DNA of 64,000 nt from Muraenolepis orangiensis (lineage: Eukaryota > Chordata > Actinopteri > Gadiformes > Muraenolepididae). The position numbers and the translations under genes were made by a program. A model generated the notes under the pieces. The model saw only the letters and a program-made list of their open reading frames with translations, did not search any database and had not been told where the DNA came from. Shown here piece after piece: positions 30,154-42,855 of the stretch (the stretch's first letter is position 1; each line of letters starts with the position of its first letter). The stretch is from positions 21,989,417 through 22,053,416 of the forward strand of contig CM051019.1 of NCBI GenBank assembly GCA_027704905.1, in the 5' to 3' direction.

Positions 30154-31737
30154 TGCTGTGTGTGTGTGTGTGTGTGCGCTGTGCGCAGTGATGGATGATA
30201 TGTACATGTTTTGAATTGTGAAAAAAACATTTTAAAAGTATTTGTTTAAAAGTATGACAGTGTTATGTTAATGTTATGATAGTCTCAGCACTCTTAGCAG
30301 TTCAGTAGGTCACTGCCTGTGGATAAAAACTATCCTTAAACCTGATAGTCCTTGTTGTACGGATGCTGGGGAACCGGCGACCAGACGGTAGGGGGAGAAG
30401 AGATGGTGCCCAGGGTGGTTGCAGTCCTTTATGATGGACATGGCCTTCTTTCTACATCTGGTCCTAAAGATCTCCTCAATGCATGGAAGTGGACACCCGA
30501 TGATCTTTTCCTCCGTCCTCACGACCCTCTGGATGGCTTCTTGTCCTGTCCAGTGGTGTACAGCTCAAAACAGCGCCCACATCTATCTATTCCTAATTCA
30601 CGACGACGTCCCAGAACTGTTTCTAAGTCCCTGTCAAACTCGTTAACAATCACATCAACTACTACTTGCTATAATTGAGCCACATTCTGTTTATGGTTCA
30701 ATTCCTTAAGCTTTAAGCAGGGCTATGCTTTGTTGTTATTAGGACATTATTCACCTCAGGGAGAATTGTAAATGTTTAAGTGCTCGCTTGGAAGCATATG
30801 CATTTTGTCTCTCTTTTCTCTATTTCTACACAGTCCAATATATCTTGTGAAGATCAACCATTTCCCTCCTGGATCAATTAGCCCTCCATCCTGCCCGTCC
30901 ACTTCGCTCTGCTTCTTCAGACCGTCTGCTCGCCCCCTCCCTTAGGGGCCCCTGAGGGCCGATCTACGCGGTCACGGCTCTTCTCCGTCCTGTGGCCCCA
31001 AAGTGGTGGAATGAACTTCCCACGGATGTCAGGACTGCAGAGTCTCTGCCCATCTTCCACCGCAGGCTGAAAACTCACCTCTTCAGGAAACACATCCTGG
31101 ATCCTCCCAGCATACTAGCGTCTTACTAAGTAGATGCACTGCTTGTGATTTAGTTAGATATTGTTCTATTGTTTGCCAACTTATTGTACTTTTAGCTGAG
31201 CACTGGTTCAGTTCAGTTCTGGAGTCATATTCACTACTCATTACAGTTACTACACTGAACTGCACTGTATTCACAATGCTGCGGCACTACTTGCAGTTTT
31301 TGCTTTTTAAATGCTTTTTGCACAATTCAACACATAACAACACATAACATCCATCAATCACTTTATTGTTATTGTTATGTTCATTTTTCATTTGAATGTG
31401 TATAGTATTGTTATAGTATTGTGTTCTAGAATTTCACACTGCGGGGGGGGAATGGGGAGTAAGCATTCCATTGTACTGGTTGCAAATGGCAAATAACAAT
31501 TCTTGAATCCTGATTCCTGAATCCTGAATCTTGAATCTTGGAGACTTGTGAGGAATGAAATGCACTTTTGACTTCTGGTGACAAAGTTTTTTTTTAAAAG
31601 TTTTTCTCTGACCTACCTTTGTTGAACTCACTATTTAAAGTCGCTTTGGACAAAAGCGTCTGCTAATTGACTTATGTATTGTAATGAAATGTAATTAAGA
31701 GTTTGTATCTTTGCAACGTGTATATATTTAGTAAGAG

Positions 31738-31751
31738 CCACTAGATGGCAG
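31738..31751 (+). promoter_or_regulatory. CTCF-like motif, copy 2
   Basis: CCACTAGATGGCAG matches the CTCF core consensus at every position and is followed by cagtgctc. It is repeat-borne, and occupancy is unknown. Confidence 0.45.
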
Positions 31752-32167
31752 CAGTGCTCTACGGAAAAACTGGCACTCAAGGAAAATAAGAGACATCCCA
31801 ACCCGACTGTGCGACGTTTCATGATTTAAAAACAAAGATCTACTAAGGCGAGCTCAATTAAATTACTCCTAAAACTGACTTCAAATACGGGGTTTTATTA
31901 TTATCAGCCCCATAGGTAAATAGTCCAACTTTGATTAAATTCGGTTCCTAATAGAAACATCACGATATGTTTGTACTGTATTTCCATATTATCACACACG
32001 TACAGAGCCACCGGGGATGTACACTCTTTTAATTATGCTGTACTTTTCCAATTGTTTCCATTCATGACTGTAGAAGTGCATGTGTGTTTGTGTCTGATCC
32101 AATTGAGAGACAATCAGGTCTACATTGTACAGCCATGTGCATAGACATGCATATGTAAATGTGAACA

Positions 32168-32775
<608 letters not shown>

Positions 32776-32879
32776 ATGGATGATATGTACATGTTTTGAA
32801 TTGTGAAAAAAACATTTAAAAAGTAAAGTTCCAGTAGTGCAGCAGCATCAATAATACAGTGCAGTAACTGTAATGAGTC

Positions 32880-33310
32880 TAGAAAGTTCAGCAAAAGTAT
32901 GACAGTGTTATGATAGTCTCAGCACTCTTAGCAGTTCAGTAGGTCACTGCCTGTGGACAAAAATCTGTCCTTAAACCTGGTAGTCCTTGTACGGATGCTG
33001 GGGAACCGGCGACCAGATGGTAGGGGGGAGAAGAGATGGTGCCCAGGGTGGTTGCAGTCCTTTATGATGGACATGGCCTTCCTCCTACATCTGGTCCTAA
33101 AGATCTCCTCAATGCATGGAAGTGGACACCCGATGATCTTTTCCTCCGTCCTCACGACCCTCTGGATGGCTTCTTGTCCTGTCCAGTGGTGTACAGCTCA
33201 AAACAGCGCCCACATCTATCTATTCCTAATTCACGACGACGTCCCAGAACTGTTTCTAAGTCCCTGTCAAACTCGTTAACAATCACATCAACTACTACTT
33301 GCTATAGTTG
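32880..33310 (-). repeat. L2-like LINE C-terminal fragment (reverse), copy 2
   Basis: The minus-strand frame 33155-32928 contains KDCNHPGHHLFSPLPSGRRF and RTRTTRFKDRF, the same C-terminal pattern as the LINE at 60506-60988 (HPNHGLFSLLPSGRRY). The 30240-30660 copy has a frameshift around the PSGRR segment. Confidence 0.75.
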
Positions 33311-33430
33311 AGCCACATTCTGTTTATGGTTCAATTCCTTAAGCTTTAAGCAGGGCTATGCTTTGTTGTTATTAGGACATTATTCACCTCAGGGAGAATT
33401 GTAAATGTTTAAGTGCTCGCTTGGAAGCAT

Positions 33431-34223
33431 ATGCATTTTGTCTCTGTTTTCTCTATTTCTACACTATCCAATATATCTTGTGAAGATCAACCATTTCCCT
33501 CCTGGATCAATTAGCCCTCCATCCTGCCCGTCCACTTCGCTCTGCTTCTTCAGACCGTCTCCTCGCCCCCTCCCTTAGGGGCCCCTGAGGGCCGATCTAC
33601 GCGGCCACGGCTCTTCTCCGTCCTGTGGCCCCAAAGTGGTGGAATGAACTTCCCACGGATGTCAGGACTGCAGAGTCTCTGCCCATCTTCCACCGCAGGC
33701 TGAAAACTCACCTCTTCAGGAAACACCTCCTGGATCCTCCCTCCTAGCGCATCCTTGCGTCACTTTTTATACAACTTTTTATTTAAGATTCAAGGTTCAA
33801 GATTTTTTCTGTCCATATGCAACAACTACAATGGAATGCTTACTCCCCATTCCCTCCCGAAGTATGAATACATAAAAGTGACGATATGATATGTGTGTAG
33901 AATTGTGCAAAATATCTTAAAAGCATTTTAAAGTGCCAGTAGTGCAGCAGCATCATGTCATCAATACTATGCAGTGCAGTGCAGTAAAGTGCACTAACTG
34001 TAATAAGTCCATAAAGTCCATTAAAGTATGATACTGTAATGTTAATGACAATGTTATGATAGTGGCACTCCTAGCCTACTGAACGGCTAGGAGTGCTGCC
34101 ACTATAATAACATTGTCATTAACATTAAAGTATCATACTATCTAAGCTTGTACTAAGCTTGTAAACACTATTTACAAGCTTCACTAGCATACTAGCATCT
34201 GACTAAGTAGATGCAGTGCTTGT
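33431..34223 (+). repeat. Tandem segmental repeat, copy 3, left part
   Basis: Starts with the same atgcattttgtctctgtttt and LINE C terminus, retains the reverse LINE tail and hairpin (34025-34138), and is cut at 34223 by the LTR retrotransposon. It resumes at 43166. Confidence 0.85.
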
Positions 34224-34541
34224 TGCAGAGTGTACCACTGACCGCACTCGGCCCCAGGATTGGTGGACGAGTGAAGCCAGAAAGGGACGTACCCGGAACT
34301 CGGCGATGGTAGTTGTTTAGACCACGCCTCGTCTATAGCTGGGTTAGCCACTCATCGTTTGGACTCGTTTGGGCTAATATTCACATGTTGTCAATATTGT
34401 TAACGTTATCGTGTTACTGTACTATATTGTATTATATTGTGTTATATTGTATGTTGTATGTTGTACTGCTTTTATGTTCGCAGAATTGTTTCTTCATCTT
34501 TGTCAAACAAATGATTGTTCATCGAGGAGGTTATATCTTCA
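34224..34541 (+). repeat. 5' LTR
   Basis: 318 bp, from tgcagagtgtaccactgacc to gaggaggttatatcttca. It is AT-rich in the middle (tatattgtattatattgtg). It is 13 bp longer than the 3' LTR. Confidence 0.88.
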
Positions 34542-34559
34542 TGAAGAAACTTCTAAAGT

Positions 34560-35260
34560 CAAGCGGGACCCAACTTGGTTGTCGTGCGGTGCTCTGTGCC
34601 TGGCTGCGAGTTTACCACGGCGGAGATATCCGAACAGTTGCCTATCGCTCTCCTAGTGAACCACGGGCTCGCTCACCAGGCCACGCCACATGCCCCTGTC
34701 GGGCCTGCGCCGCCCCCCGTGGACCCAAGCTGGAGCGACCGCGAGTCGTCATCGGCGTTTCGACGGAAGGTTGGAATGTCTTCGCTCGTCGATGGGAGGT
34801 TTTTCGCTCTGAGTCGGGGATTGACGGCGCTTCTACACCGTCCCAACTCTTCCAGTGTGCGGGAACTGAGCTCGGTGACTGCCTCCTGAAAGCCAACCCC
34901 AATGCTGCCTCCGCCTCCTTGCAACAACTGCTCGCTGCGATGCATGCCCTCGCTGTGATTCCAGTCGCTACAGGTGTCCTATGCACCGAGCTCCTCCAGC
35001 TGCATCAGGAGCGGGATGAGCCTTTCCGGGCGTTTACAACGAGGGTGCGCGGTAAACACTTATTTGCCGTTAGCCTTGACCTGTCAGCCGCCAACCGCTC
35101 CCCTATCGCAATCGATGAAGCGTTCTTCGCCCTGCTCAGAGCCAACACATGTGACGGTGAAATAGCATCGTGTCGCTCCATGGTGTACGTAAGCAGCTCA
35201 GTCCAAGCAATGTACCTATCGTACGAGTCTATGCTGAACCTCGAGATCTTATAGCATCGA
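34560..35260 (+). pseudogene. gag-like remnant of the Ty3/gypsy element
   Basis: Two overlapping frames carry the region. One (from 34575) has CSVPGCEFTTAEISEQLPIA, a C2H2-like start. The other (to 35254) has RRWEVFRSESGIDGASTPSQ and LFQCAGTELGDCLLKANPNA. A frame change near 34720 and loss of the expected C-terminal half after about 35050 mark it as broken. The family function would be the structural Gag protein. Confidence 0.6.
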
Positions 35261-35445
35261 CTTCCCTTCATTCGCCTTTCATTCGAGCCACTGGCGCGAT
35301 GTCGCCCACCAATGCCACGCGGGCAGTCAACAGTGGCTGCAGCGCACCCCCCGTGCTCATGCCCCCAGCGAGTGGCCGCACCTCCCCTCCGAGCTGCCGC
35401 TCCCTTGCATACCAGAGAACAACGCGCAGATGAAAGTGTGGTTAC

Positions 35446-37890
35446 TTGACAGGCACGCCTCCTCCACGTTCAACACGTGGCCCTACCCTGTATGGAGGGG
35501 CCACCAGTCGACCCACCTGTCGAATACACATCGACCCGGCTTCCCCGCCAAAGGCCTGCCACACCCCAGCGAATGTACCCCTGAATTGGCAACGACGCAC
35601 GCATGAAGACCACCTACATGACGAAGCTCTCGGCGTCATCGAACGCGTACCCTATGGCGAACCCGTGACCTGGGGCCATCGCATGGTGATCACACGGAAG
35701 CATGACGGCTCTCCTCGTCGAACAGTTGACCTCTCGCCACTGAACTAATACTGTCAACGGGAGACATTTGCTATGGAGTCGCCCATCCACCTCGCACGCC
35801 ACGTCCCGATGGATACGTGGAAGACCGTCACGGATGCCTGGAATGGCTACCACAGCGTCCCCCTGCGCCAATTGGACTACATTCCTCACGCTGTTCGGCC
35901 GCTGGCTCTACATCAGGGCACCCCAAGGATTCTTCTCCTCGGGCGACAGTTACAATCGTCGCTTTGACACCGTCCTATTGGACTTTGAGCGCAAGGAGCG
36001 CTGCGTCGATGACACCACTACGACTCGGACTTTGAGCAACACTGGTGGAGGACCATCGACCTTCTCACCTGTGTTGGCGAGGCTGGTTCAACCCGGCAAG
36101 TTCCAGTTTGCAGAGAAGAGTGTGGCCTTTGCCGGGTTCTGGATCTCAGAGTCCACTATCGAACCCCTCCCAAAATACCTCCATGCAATCAGAAACGTCC
36201 CCTCCCCGTCTCAACGACCGACATTAAAAGCTGTTCGGCCTGGTCGACCAGGTGGCGAACTACGTGCAACTACGCGATACGATGGCGCCATTCAAGCCTT
36301 TCCTGAGGCTTTCCAGGCGTCTAAAGAGGCTATTGTCGAAGCTATTCGCCAGGGTGTGGAGATATTCGACCTGCAGAGGCGCACCTGTCTCCGCCCCGAC
36401 TGGTACCAACGTGGCATCGGCTACTTTCTATTCCAGCAGCACTGCACCTGCCCATCTGGTCTCCCCGACTGCTGCCCCGGGGGATGGTGGATAACACTGG
36501 CTGGCTCGCGGTCCTTGTCCTCCGCTGAACAACGCTATGCGGCCATTGAAGGAGAGGCACTTGCCGTAGCATGGGGACTGGAGCAGACCCGGTACTTCAC
36601 ACAAGGTTGTGACAATCTCCTCGTCGTCACCGACCATAAGCCCCTGACGAAGATATTCGGCGTCCGGACACTGGACGAGATTACCAACTCACGACTGTTT
36701 CGACTCAAGCAACGCACTCTCCCATGGCGCTTTGACATCGAACACTTGCCTGGGAAGAGCAACCTTGAAGCTGACGCGACATCGCGCCACCCGTCGCCCT
36801 CAGACTCAGCAAGCCGCCCCTCACTGGAGATGCTGAGTATCCCTGACCTCCTCGAGTCTGCACTGATGCCGTCTATCCGCCATGATGCCCAGGAAGATGG
36901 CACCGTCTCATGGTCCCTCATTGCACAGGAAGCGGCCATGGACACCGCACTGAGCCTCCTCCTGGGCCATGGACATTGCACTGAACCTCCTCCTGGGCCA
37001 TGGACACTGCACTGAGCCTCCTGGGGCTTACCGGGGGAGGGGCACAGAGCCTTGACTGCAGCGACCCCGCCCTCGCACTGTTCTGGCCGGTCCGCGAGTC
37101 GATCTACACACATGAGGGGGTCCTCCTGTACCAGAATCGCGTCCTGATCCCCTCTTTGCTCCTTCACTGGATTCTACAGCACCTCCACGCGGCTCACCAA
37201 GGCATTTTGTCGATGGAAAAACGCGCCTGTGCGATCGTCTACTGGCCAGGGCTGTCGAGGGACATTTGCGCCACCAGAGAACAATGTGTAGATTGCAATA
37301 GGAACGCTCCTTCACAGGCTGCCACGCCCCCTCTTCCTTCGTCGCCCCCATCTACCCCATTTGAGGCCGTCGCCGACTTCTTCGACTACGGTGGACGGCA
37401 CTACCTTGTGGTAGGAGACCGCCTCTCAGGCTGGGTTGAGGTGTTCGGATCATCGACGGGTACTGGCCTTGCGGGGCCTGCCGGCCTGGTTCGCCACCTT
37501 CGCACATTCTTTGCGACGTTTGGTGTCCCAGAAGAGCCGTCCAGCGACTGTGGCCTGGAGTTTATCGCCGGTGCCACACAGGGCTTCCTCTGGCTTTGGG
37601 GCGTCACACCGGATCTCCTCCCTTCCCTCCTCCTCCACTTCCCTCAATTGAATGGCAGAGCAGAGGTGGCGGTGAAGACTGCCAAACGGCTGTTAATGTC
37701 CAACACCGGCCCGACGGGGAACCTTGACCATGACCGCTTTCTGCGTGCGATGCTGCAGTTACGCAACACCCCCGACGCCGACTGCAACATCTCGCCTGCC
37801 CAGATAATCTTTGGCCGCCCCCTGCGAGATACTCTTTCTTTTGTCAATCGGCTTGAGATATACTCAAACTCGAACATCAGGCCACTCTAG
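35446..37890 (+). pseudogene. pol remnant: reverse transcriptase, RNase H, integrase
   Basis: RT begins about 35570 with ERVPYGEPVTWGHRMVITRK and RTVDLSPLN, followed by an in-frame TAA at 35746. A frameshift near 35875 leads to APQGFFSSGDSYNRRFD and the catalytic box CVDDT (36002-36016). RNase H follows (LSSAEQRYAAIEGEALAVAW, then VVTDHKPLTKIFG). A second frameshift lies at about 36900-37015, where a 30-bp unit (ctcctgggccatggacattg) is locally repeated. Integrase (37000-37890) has an HHCC-like zinc region (HLHAAHQG, then CVDCN), core residues in ADFFDYGG and SSDCGLEF, and NGRAEVAVKTAKR. Frame breaks make the copy inactive. Confidence 0.82.
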
Positions 37891-38455
37891 CATCAGGCCT
37901 GGGCTGCCAAGAACGAAGCCCTTCCGTCACGGATGACCCACACTACTGAGTCACTGAAGGCGCCGGCTGCCAGACACTACGCAACCGCCGCTCCCTCCGG
38001 GCGTATACGCCGACAGCACCTTCCATCACGCGGCAGCCGACAGCTCTTCCTCCAGCACCCCCATCTCTCCCAGCGTCGGCGCCCCCGCAGCGTTCCGGAA
38101 AGATGCCGCTCCCTAGCGACGTGCCTGCGGATGGCTTCCCACCATCGAGTGCGGAGGCGCCTGGTGAGGGGGGTCCCAGCCCAGCTGGTGACTCCCTCTT
38201 GCACGATGGACCCCTGAGTGTCCCACATGCCAGTTAGGGGCCGGGCCCAGCCGCGCCCTCGCCACAGGAGCAAGTCCCGCAGTCGCAGGCACCTATATGC
38301 TGCGCAACCGGCAACCAGGCGAACCACCCAGGGTGGTTGCGGTTGCGGGATCCTCCAGTCCAGCAGAGAGCAGCGTACTCCTGTCTGTCACTCACTAGCC
38401 CCGCCCCAAACCCCAGCCACGCCCCCTCTGGGTTAGGTGCGGGTGTGTGTGTGCT
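37891..38455 (+). other. 3' internal part of the Ty3/gypsy element, non-coding
   Basis: GC-rich sequence after the integrase frame ends (TAG at 37888-37890), with short proline/arginine-rich open frames that look like a decayed pol C terminus. The LTR element's own sequence resumes after the LINE at about 42729 (aatccccgggtccgggctgc) and runs to the 3' LTR. Confidence 0.5.
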
Positions 38456-38982
38456 CTACACACACAGCCTCTAAACATTTTATTTAATTTTATTATGTTT
38501 TTATTTTTATTTTTATTTATTTATTTATTTATTTTAAAATTTAATTTTTTTTTTTTTGTGGTAGTGGTGGTAGTGGAATATGGATGGGGATGTGTACAGA
38601 TGTAGGGGCATTGCAGCCACTTTGAGCTGTTGTCTGGACACTTTAATACATTTTTAAAGTATTGTTTTGTTTGGTAGTAGTGGTAGTAGTAGTAGTACAT
38701 TCCATGGTTCCTGGTCTGCTCTGCTGCTGCTGTAGCTGAGGACTGCTTCCACCTGCTCTGCTCTGCTGTGTTGCTGTAGCTGAGGACTGCTTCCACCGCC
38801 TCTGCTGTGCTAGCTGAGGCCTGGTTCCACCTGCCCTGCTGCTAGCTACCTGCTAGCTACCTGCTAGCTACCTGCTAGCTAACCAACCAGTTAGCTTGCT
38901 GGACTACAGACTGCTAAGCTCCGGATAACCACGAACAATCGATATTATATACTGATACCAAGGACTGTTGACCTCTGGGTGA

Positions 38983-41919
38983 GTGCTGCTTCCTACCTTC
39001 ACTGGACTAACAATGGCTAATCCCAAACTGTACTGCTTTTTCCTTGCGTTATTCGTCGCCTCCCTACCTCCTCCTGCGCATAACAAATGTGAACCGACGC
39101 ACTTAATATCAGCAGTGCTGCCCACCTGCGTAACTAACTGTATCCATACAGTAGGCAGAGACTATGACTCATTGCTGATATTCAGGTCTCTTGGGCTAAC
39201 GCCAAACATAAACTCTGACACCATGCCACTACTATCATGTGTGATTATGAGGTCTCTACACAAGATGATTACGCTACATTCCACTGTCAATGTGCGCACA
39301 AAACAAACTAGGCATTGTGACTCACTGCTAGCTCTTGGCCGTGCTCTGATTGTATTACTACTGATGATATCGGGCAATGTGCATGTTCATCCTGGACCTT
39401 CTATTGTATGTAGCCCTAGTTCTGACCTATGCCCTGATGTCAATCTTTGTCACAATGATCTGAGTTTCCCTGACTTCTGCTCTCGTAAAGCTTTAGGTTT
39501 TCTACATGTAAATGCTAGAAGCTTACTGCCAAAAATTGACCAGATAAAAGTACTCGTTCACAGCTCAAATCCGGAGGTACTTGTCATCACTGAGTCTTGG
39601 CTGAAGAAGAATATCCCAGACTCTGACATCGGCATCGCTGGTTATAATGTGTTTAGGCAGGATAGATCATCTAAAGCGGGTGGAGTAGTTATATTCACAA
39701 AGCAACACCTCCAGTGTTCTATCGCCACTAGTAAATCTGTCCCCAAACAATTTGACCTACTTATCGTAAACATTAAACTGGCAAATAGCTCTACACTGAC
39801 AGTCGCTGGCTGCTATGGCCCACCCTCTGCCCCAGCATGTACCCTACCTGCTCTCAGCACCCTCCTGGCACCCCACACTCATTCTGAGTTTGTGCTTCTG
39901 GGGGATCTAAACTGGGACATGCTCAACCCTCCTGCGCAGGTCCAAAAACAATGGGACTCTCTTAATCTCTCGCAGATTATCCTTACTCCTACACGGTATG
40001 ACACCAAAAATCCAGAAAAAGCCACCCTCCTTGATGTCATCCTCACAAATAACCCTGACAGGTACAAAACTGGCGTCTTCTGTAGCGATCTCAGTGACCA
40101 CTGTCTTATTGGCTGCATTCGTAATGGCGGCACAATTAAACAGCCAGTTCTTACCACTCACAGGCGAATACTGAAACATTTCGACGAACAAGCCTTCCTC
40201 TACGACCTGGCTGCTATCAGGTGGGACAGAATTAGTTTGATCCCTGACATCGATGCTGCATGGTCCTTCTTTTATGACTCCTTTGGTATGGTAATCAATA
40301 AACACGCTCCCATAAAAAAAATGAGGTTAAAAAACCGATGCAGTCCTTGGTTCAACCGAGATTTAGCTGAACTGCTTCACCTCAAGAACTCCACCTGGCG
40401 CAGGGCTCGTCACTCAAAATCCCACGATGATTGGCTATCATTCAGGAAAATTAGAAATAAGTCTATACAGGCTATCCGCAAAGCCAAGGTTGATTACTTC
40501 CATAATCAATTCAACCTCTGTGGATCCAATCCAAGGACATTCTGGAAAACAGTGAAAGAGATGGAGAATAAACCCCCATCCTCTCATCTCCCTAACTCCC
40601 TCGTTATTGAGGACACAGTAGTCACCGGTAATGAGCGCATAGCAGAGCTCTTTAACCAGCACTTTGTTAAATGTGGGAACCTATTTGACTCTTTAGCGCC
40701 TCCTAAGCCCCCCACCAACACTCCGCCACCCAGCCCCTCTAGCGTAGCCTCATGTCACAGCTTCTGCCTGCAGGAAATTAGTGAGAACGATGTGCTGGAG
40801 GTCCTTATTAAACTTGACCCCAACAAACCTGCAAGTCTTGATGGGCTAGACCCCTTCTTTTTTAAAGTTGCAGCCCCAATTATTGCAGAAGCTATCTCCC
40901 ACCTTTGTAATCTGTCCATACAGACAGCAGTGCTACCTTCTGCCTGGAAGGCAGCCTCAGTGCAACCTTTGTTTAAAGGGGGAAACCATGCTGACCCCAA
41001 CTGCTATCGTCCAATATCCATTCTACCCTGTATCGCGAAAGTGTTAGAAAAGTTAGTTTGCAAACAGCTAACATGGTTTCTGAAGACTTACAACATACTA
41101 TCTGACATGCAGTCTGGGTTCCGTGCAGGTCATGGGTGTGAGACGGCGACTCTTAAAGTCCTAAATGATATCATCAATGCCCTTGACTCCAGACAATACT
41201 GTGCTGCCATTTTCATCGATCTTGCCAAAGCCTTCGACACTGTAGATCACCAACTGCTTCTGGGAAAGCTTAGATGCATTGGTGTCACTAACCAATCTAT
41301 AGCCTGGTTTGAAAACTACCTGTCCATGCGCACCCAGTGTGTAAAATCTGACAGTCTGATAACACAGCCCCTATCCATCTCTAAGGGAGTGCCACAAGGC
41401 TCTATCCTAGCACCCATCCTATTCTCAATATATATAAATGACTTGGAGAAATCAGTGGGCAACTCCTCTATCCACCTATATGCCGATGACACGATTCTGT
41501 ACACTGCTGGCCCTTCCCCAGATACTGTCCTGAAAACTCTTCAGGATAGTTTTCAGAGAATCCAGTCACATCTCTCTGCCCTTGGCCTGGTCCTGAACAC
41601 CACTAAAACCAAGATTATGTGGCTTGGCCGCAGTGGTGCCTCCCAAACTGGCACTATTGTGACCGCTGAAGGCCGAGACCTCGAAATAGTTAAATCTTAT
41701 AAATACCTTGGATTTTGGATTGACAGTAATCTGTCATTCTCAGAACATCTCTCCAAAATTCAGACCAAGGTTAAAGCTAGACTCAGCTTTCTATATAGGA
41801 ATCGCTCCTCATTCACTTCATCTGCTAAACTCTCTCTGGTCCAGATGACTGTCCTCCTCTGTTGGACTACGGTGATAGCATCTACCGCTCGGCGTGTAAA
41901 GGAGCTCTCCATCATTTAG
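38983..41919 (+). CDS. LINE ORF2-like protein: AP endonuclease plus reverse transcriptase
   Basis: 978 residues. The N terminus has a hydrophobic, signal-like segment (YCFFLALFVASLPPPA) and, at residues 131-139, GNVHVHPGP, which resembles a degenerate 2A peptide. Endonuclease motifs follow: LHVNARSLLPK, ITESWL, LLGDLNWDM and LSDHCLIGC. RT motifs are FRAGHGCETATLKV, FIDLAKAFDTVDHQ, GVPQGSILAPILFSIYINDL and the catalytic YADDTILY (41480-41503). The frame ends early through an indel near 41855. The remaining C-terminal region continues to 42322 in another frame. The endonuclease nicks target DNA and RT copies the RNA there. Long uninterrupted coding indicates a relatively young insertion. Confidence 0.88.
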   Translation: MLLPTFTGLTMANPKLYCFFLALFVASLPPPAHNKCEPTHLISAVLPTCVTNCIHTVGRDYDSLLIFRSLGLTPNINSDTMPLLSCVIMRSLHKMITLHSTVNVRTKQTRHCDSLLALGRALIVLLLMISGNVHVHPGPSIVCSPSSDLCPDVNLCHNDLSFPDFCSRKALGFLHVNARSLLPKIDQIKVLVHSSNPEVLVITESWLKKNIPDSDIGIAGYNVFRQDRSSKAGGVVIFTKQHLQCSIATSKSVPKQFDLLIVNIKLANSSTLTVAGCYGPPSAPACTLPALSTLLAPHTHSEFVLLGDLNWDMLNPPAQVQKQWDSLNLSQIILTPTRYDTKNPEKATLLDVILTNNPDRYKTGVFCSDLSDHCLIGCIRNGGTIKQPVLTTHRRILKHFDEQAFLYDLAAIRWDRISLIPDIDAAWSFFYDSFGMVINKHAPIKKMRLKNRCSPWFNRDLAELLHLKNSTWRRARHSKSHDDWLSFRKIRNKSIQAIRKAKVDYFHNQFNLCGSNPRTFWKTVKEMENKPPSSHLPNSLVIEDTVVTGNERIAELFNQHFVKCGNLFDSLAPPKPPTNTPPPSPSSVASCHSFCLQEISENDVLEVLIKLDPNKPASLDGLDPFFFKVAAPIIAEAISHLCNLSIQTAVLPSAWKAASVQPLFKGGNHADPNCYRPISILPCIAKVLEKLVCKQLTWFLKTYNILSDMQSGFRAGHGCETATLKVLNDIINALDSRQYCAAIFIDLAKAFDTVDHQLLLGKLRCIGVTNQSIAWFENYLSMRTQCVKSDSLITQPLSISKGVPQGSILAPILFSIYINDLEKSVGNSSIHLYADDTILYTAGPSPDTVLKTLQDSFQRIQSHLSALGLVLNTTKTKIMWLGRSGASQTGTIVTAEGRDLEIVKSYKYLGFWIDSNLSFSEHLSKIQTKVKARLSFLYRNRSSFTSSAKLSLVQMTVLLCWTTVIASTARRVKELSII

Positions 41920-42322
41920 ACGTTCTGTATCACTCCGCCATCCGCTTGGCCACCAATGCCCCCTACAGGACCCATCACTGTGATCTGTACTCTCTGGCTA
42001 ACTGGCCCTCTCTTCAGACCAGGCCAACATCCACTGGCTGATGTTTGTTTATAAAACACTCCTAGGCCCCGCCCCCTTCTACCTCACACAATTACTGCAA
42101 CTCCGCCCCCCCCCGACGCACAACACCCGGTCAGCTACAAACATCCTGCTAAAGATCCCCAAAGCCCATACATCCTTTGGCCGCTCCGCCTTTCAGTTTG
42201 CAGCAGCTGATAGCTGGAATATTATACAAAAAACCTTGAAAATGAAGACCTTTATCTCCCCCCGCACCTTCAAGGACACTATTACAAACACCCTGGTACA
42301 CACATGCAGCTGCTTTGCCTGA
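41920..42322 (+). pseudogene. Out-of-frame C terminus of the nested LINE
   Basis: The frame 42041-42322 contains MFVYKTLLGPAPFYLTQLLQ, AHTSFGRSAFQFAAADSWN and FKDTITNTL, the usual LINE C-terminal pattern. At least two indels (near 41855 and 42018) separate it from the main frame. Confidence 0.75.
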
Positions 42323-42855
42323 TGCTCACTACCAATGTCTTGACCTCTCCTATAGTATGCATTGCCATGAAGGAATGAATGGATGAATGAATGAATGAAT
42401 GAATGAATGAATGAATGAATGAATGAATGAATGATTGAATGGATGAATGTTCTATATTATTTTAATGACTGATTGAACCATAGCAGTATTGTTTTAGAGA
42501 TGTTATATGTTTAACTGCTATGCCTGTCATCTCTGCTCTGTGTCATTGTGTTGTCTCCTGGGTTCTGTAGTGCCCGGAGTCTGTCTTTTTATTTTCTTCC
42601 TCCCAACCCCCATCCCCTCAGGAAGCCTTTTGCCTCCTGTCAGGTCATCATTGAAAATAAGAATTTGTTCTTAATTGATTTTCCTGGCTAAATAAAGGTT
42701 CTACTACTTCTACTACTACTACTACTATACCACAATCCCCGGGTCCGGGCTGCACATGCCGGGCACCGAAACGTTACGAACCCGAGACCGGTCATTGGAT
42801 GTAGATTTTAGTCCGTCCATCTACGTCGGCCCGTAGATCCCCGGACTGGGGGGGA

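Larger units (their letters stand above)
28192..30798 (+). repeat. Tandem segmental repeat, copy 1
   Basis: A mosaic unit of about 2.6 kb. In order: a LINE C terminus in sense (about 28260-28500; PKWWNELPTDVRTAESLPIF, ending at TAG 28498), an inserted reverse LINE tail with a long hairpin (28520-28855), an L2 tail with agtcgctttggacaaaagtg (28900-29145), a second tail (29160-29370), a segment with a CTCF-like word (29398), (CA)n (29815-29925), (GT)n (30040-30180) and a reverse LINE C terminus (30240-30660). It ends at acttaagtgctcgcttggaagc-like sequence near 30798. Confidence 0.85.
38480..42728 (+). mobile_element. CR1/L2/Rex1-type non-LTR retrotransposon nested in the LTR element
   Basis: A 5' UTR with repeated words (gtagctgaggactgcttcca; ctagctacctg x4) precedes a 978-codon frame. 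After it come a frameshifted C terminus, a 3' UTR with (GAAT)n at about 42374-42434, and a terminal aataaaggttctactacttc with (CTA)n. Exact ends are uncertain because no target duplication was found. A full 5' UTR suggests a nearly full-length insertion, unlike the usual truncated copies. Confidence 0.85.

Noticed and set aside
34313..35254. Intact host gene of 313 codons
   Set aside because: The start lies in the 5' LTR and the frame is a decayed gag with a frame change.
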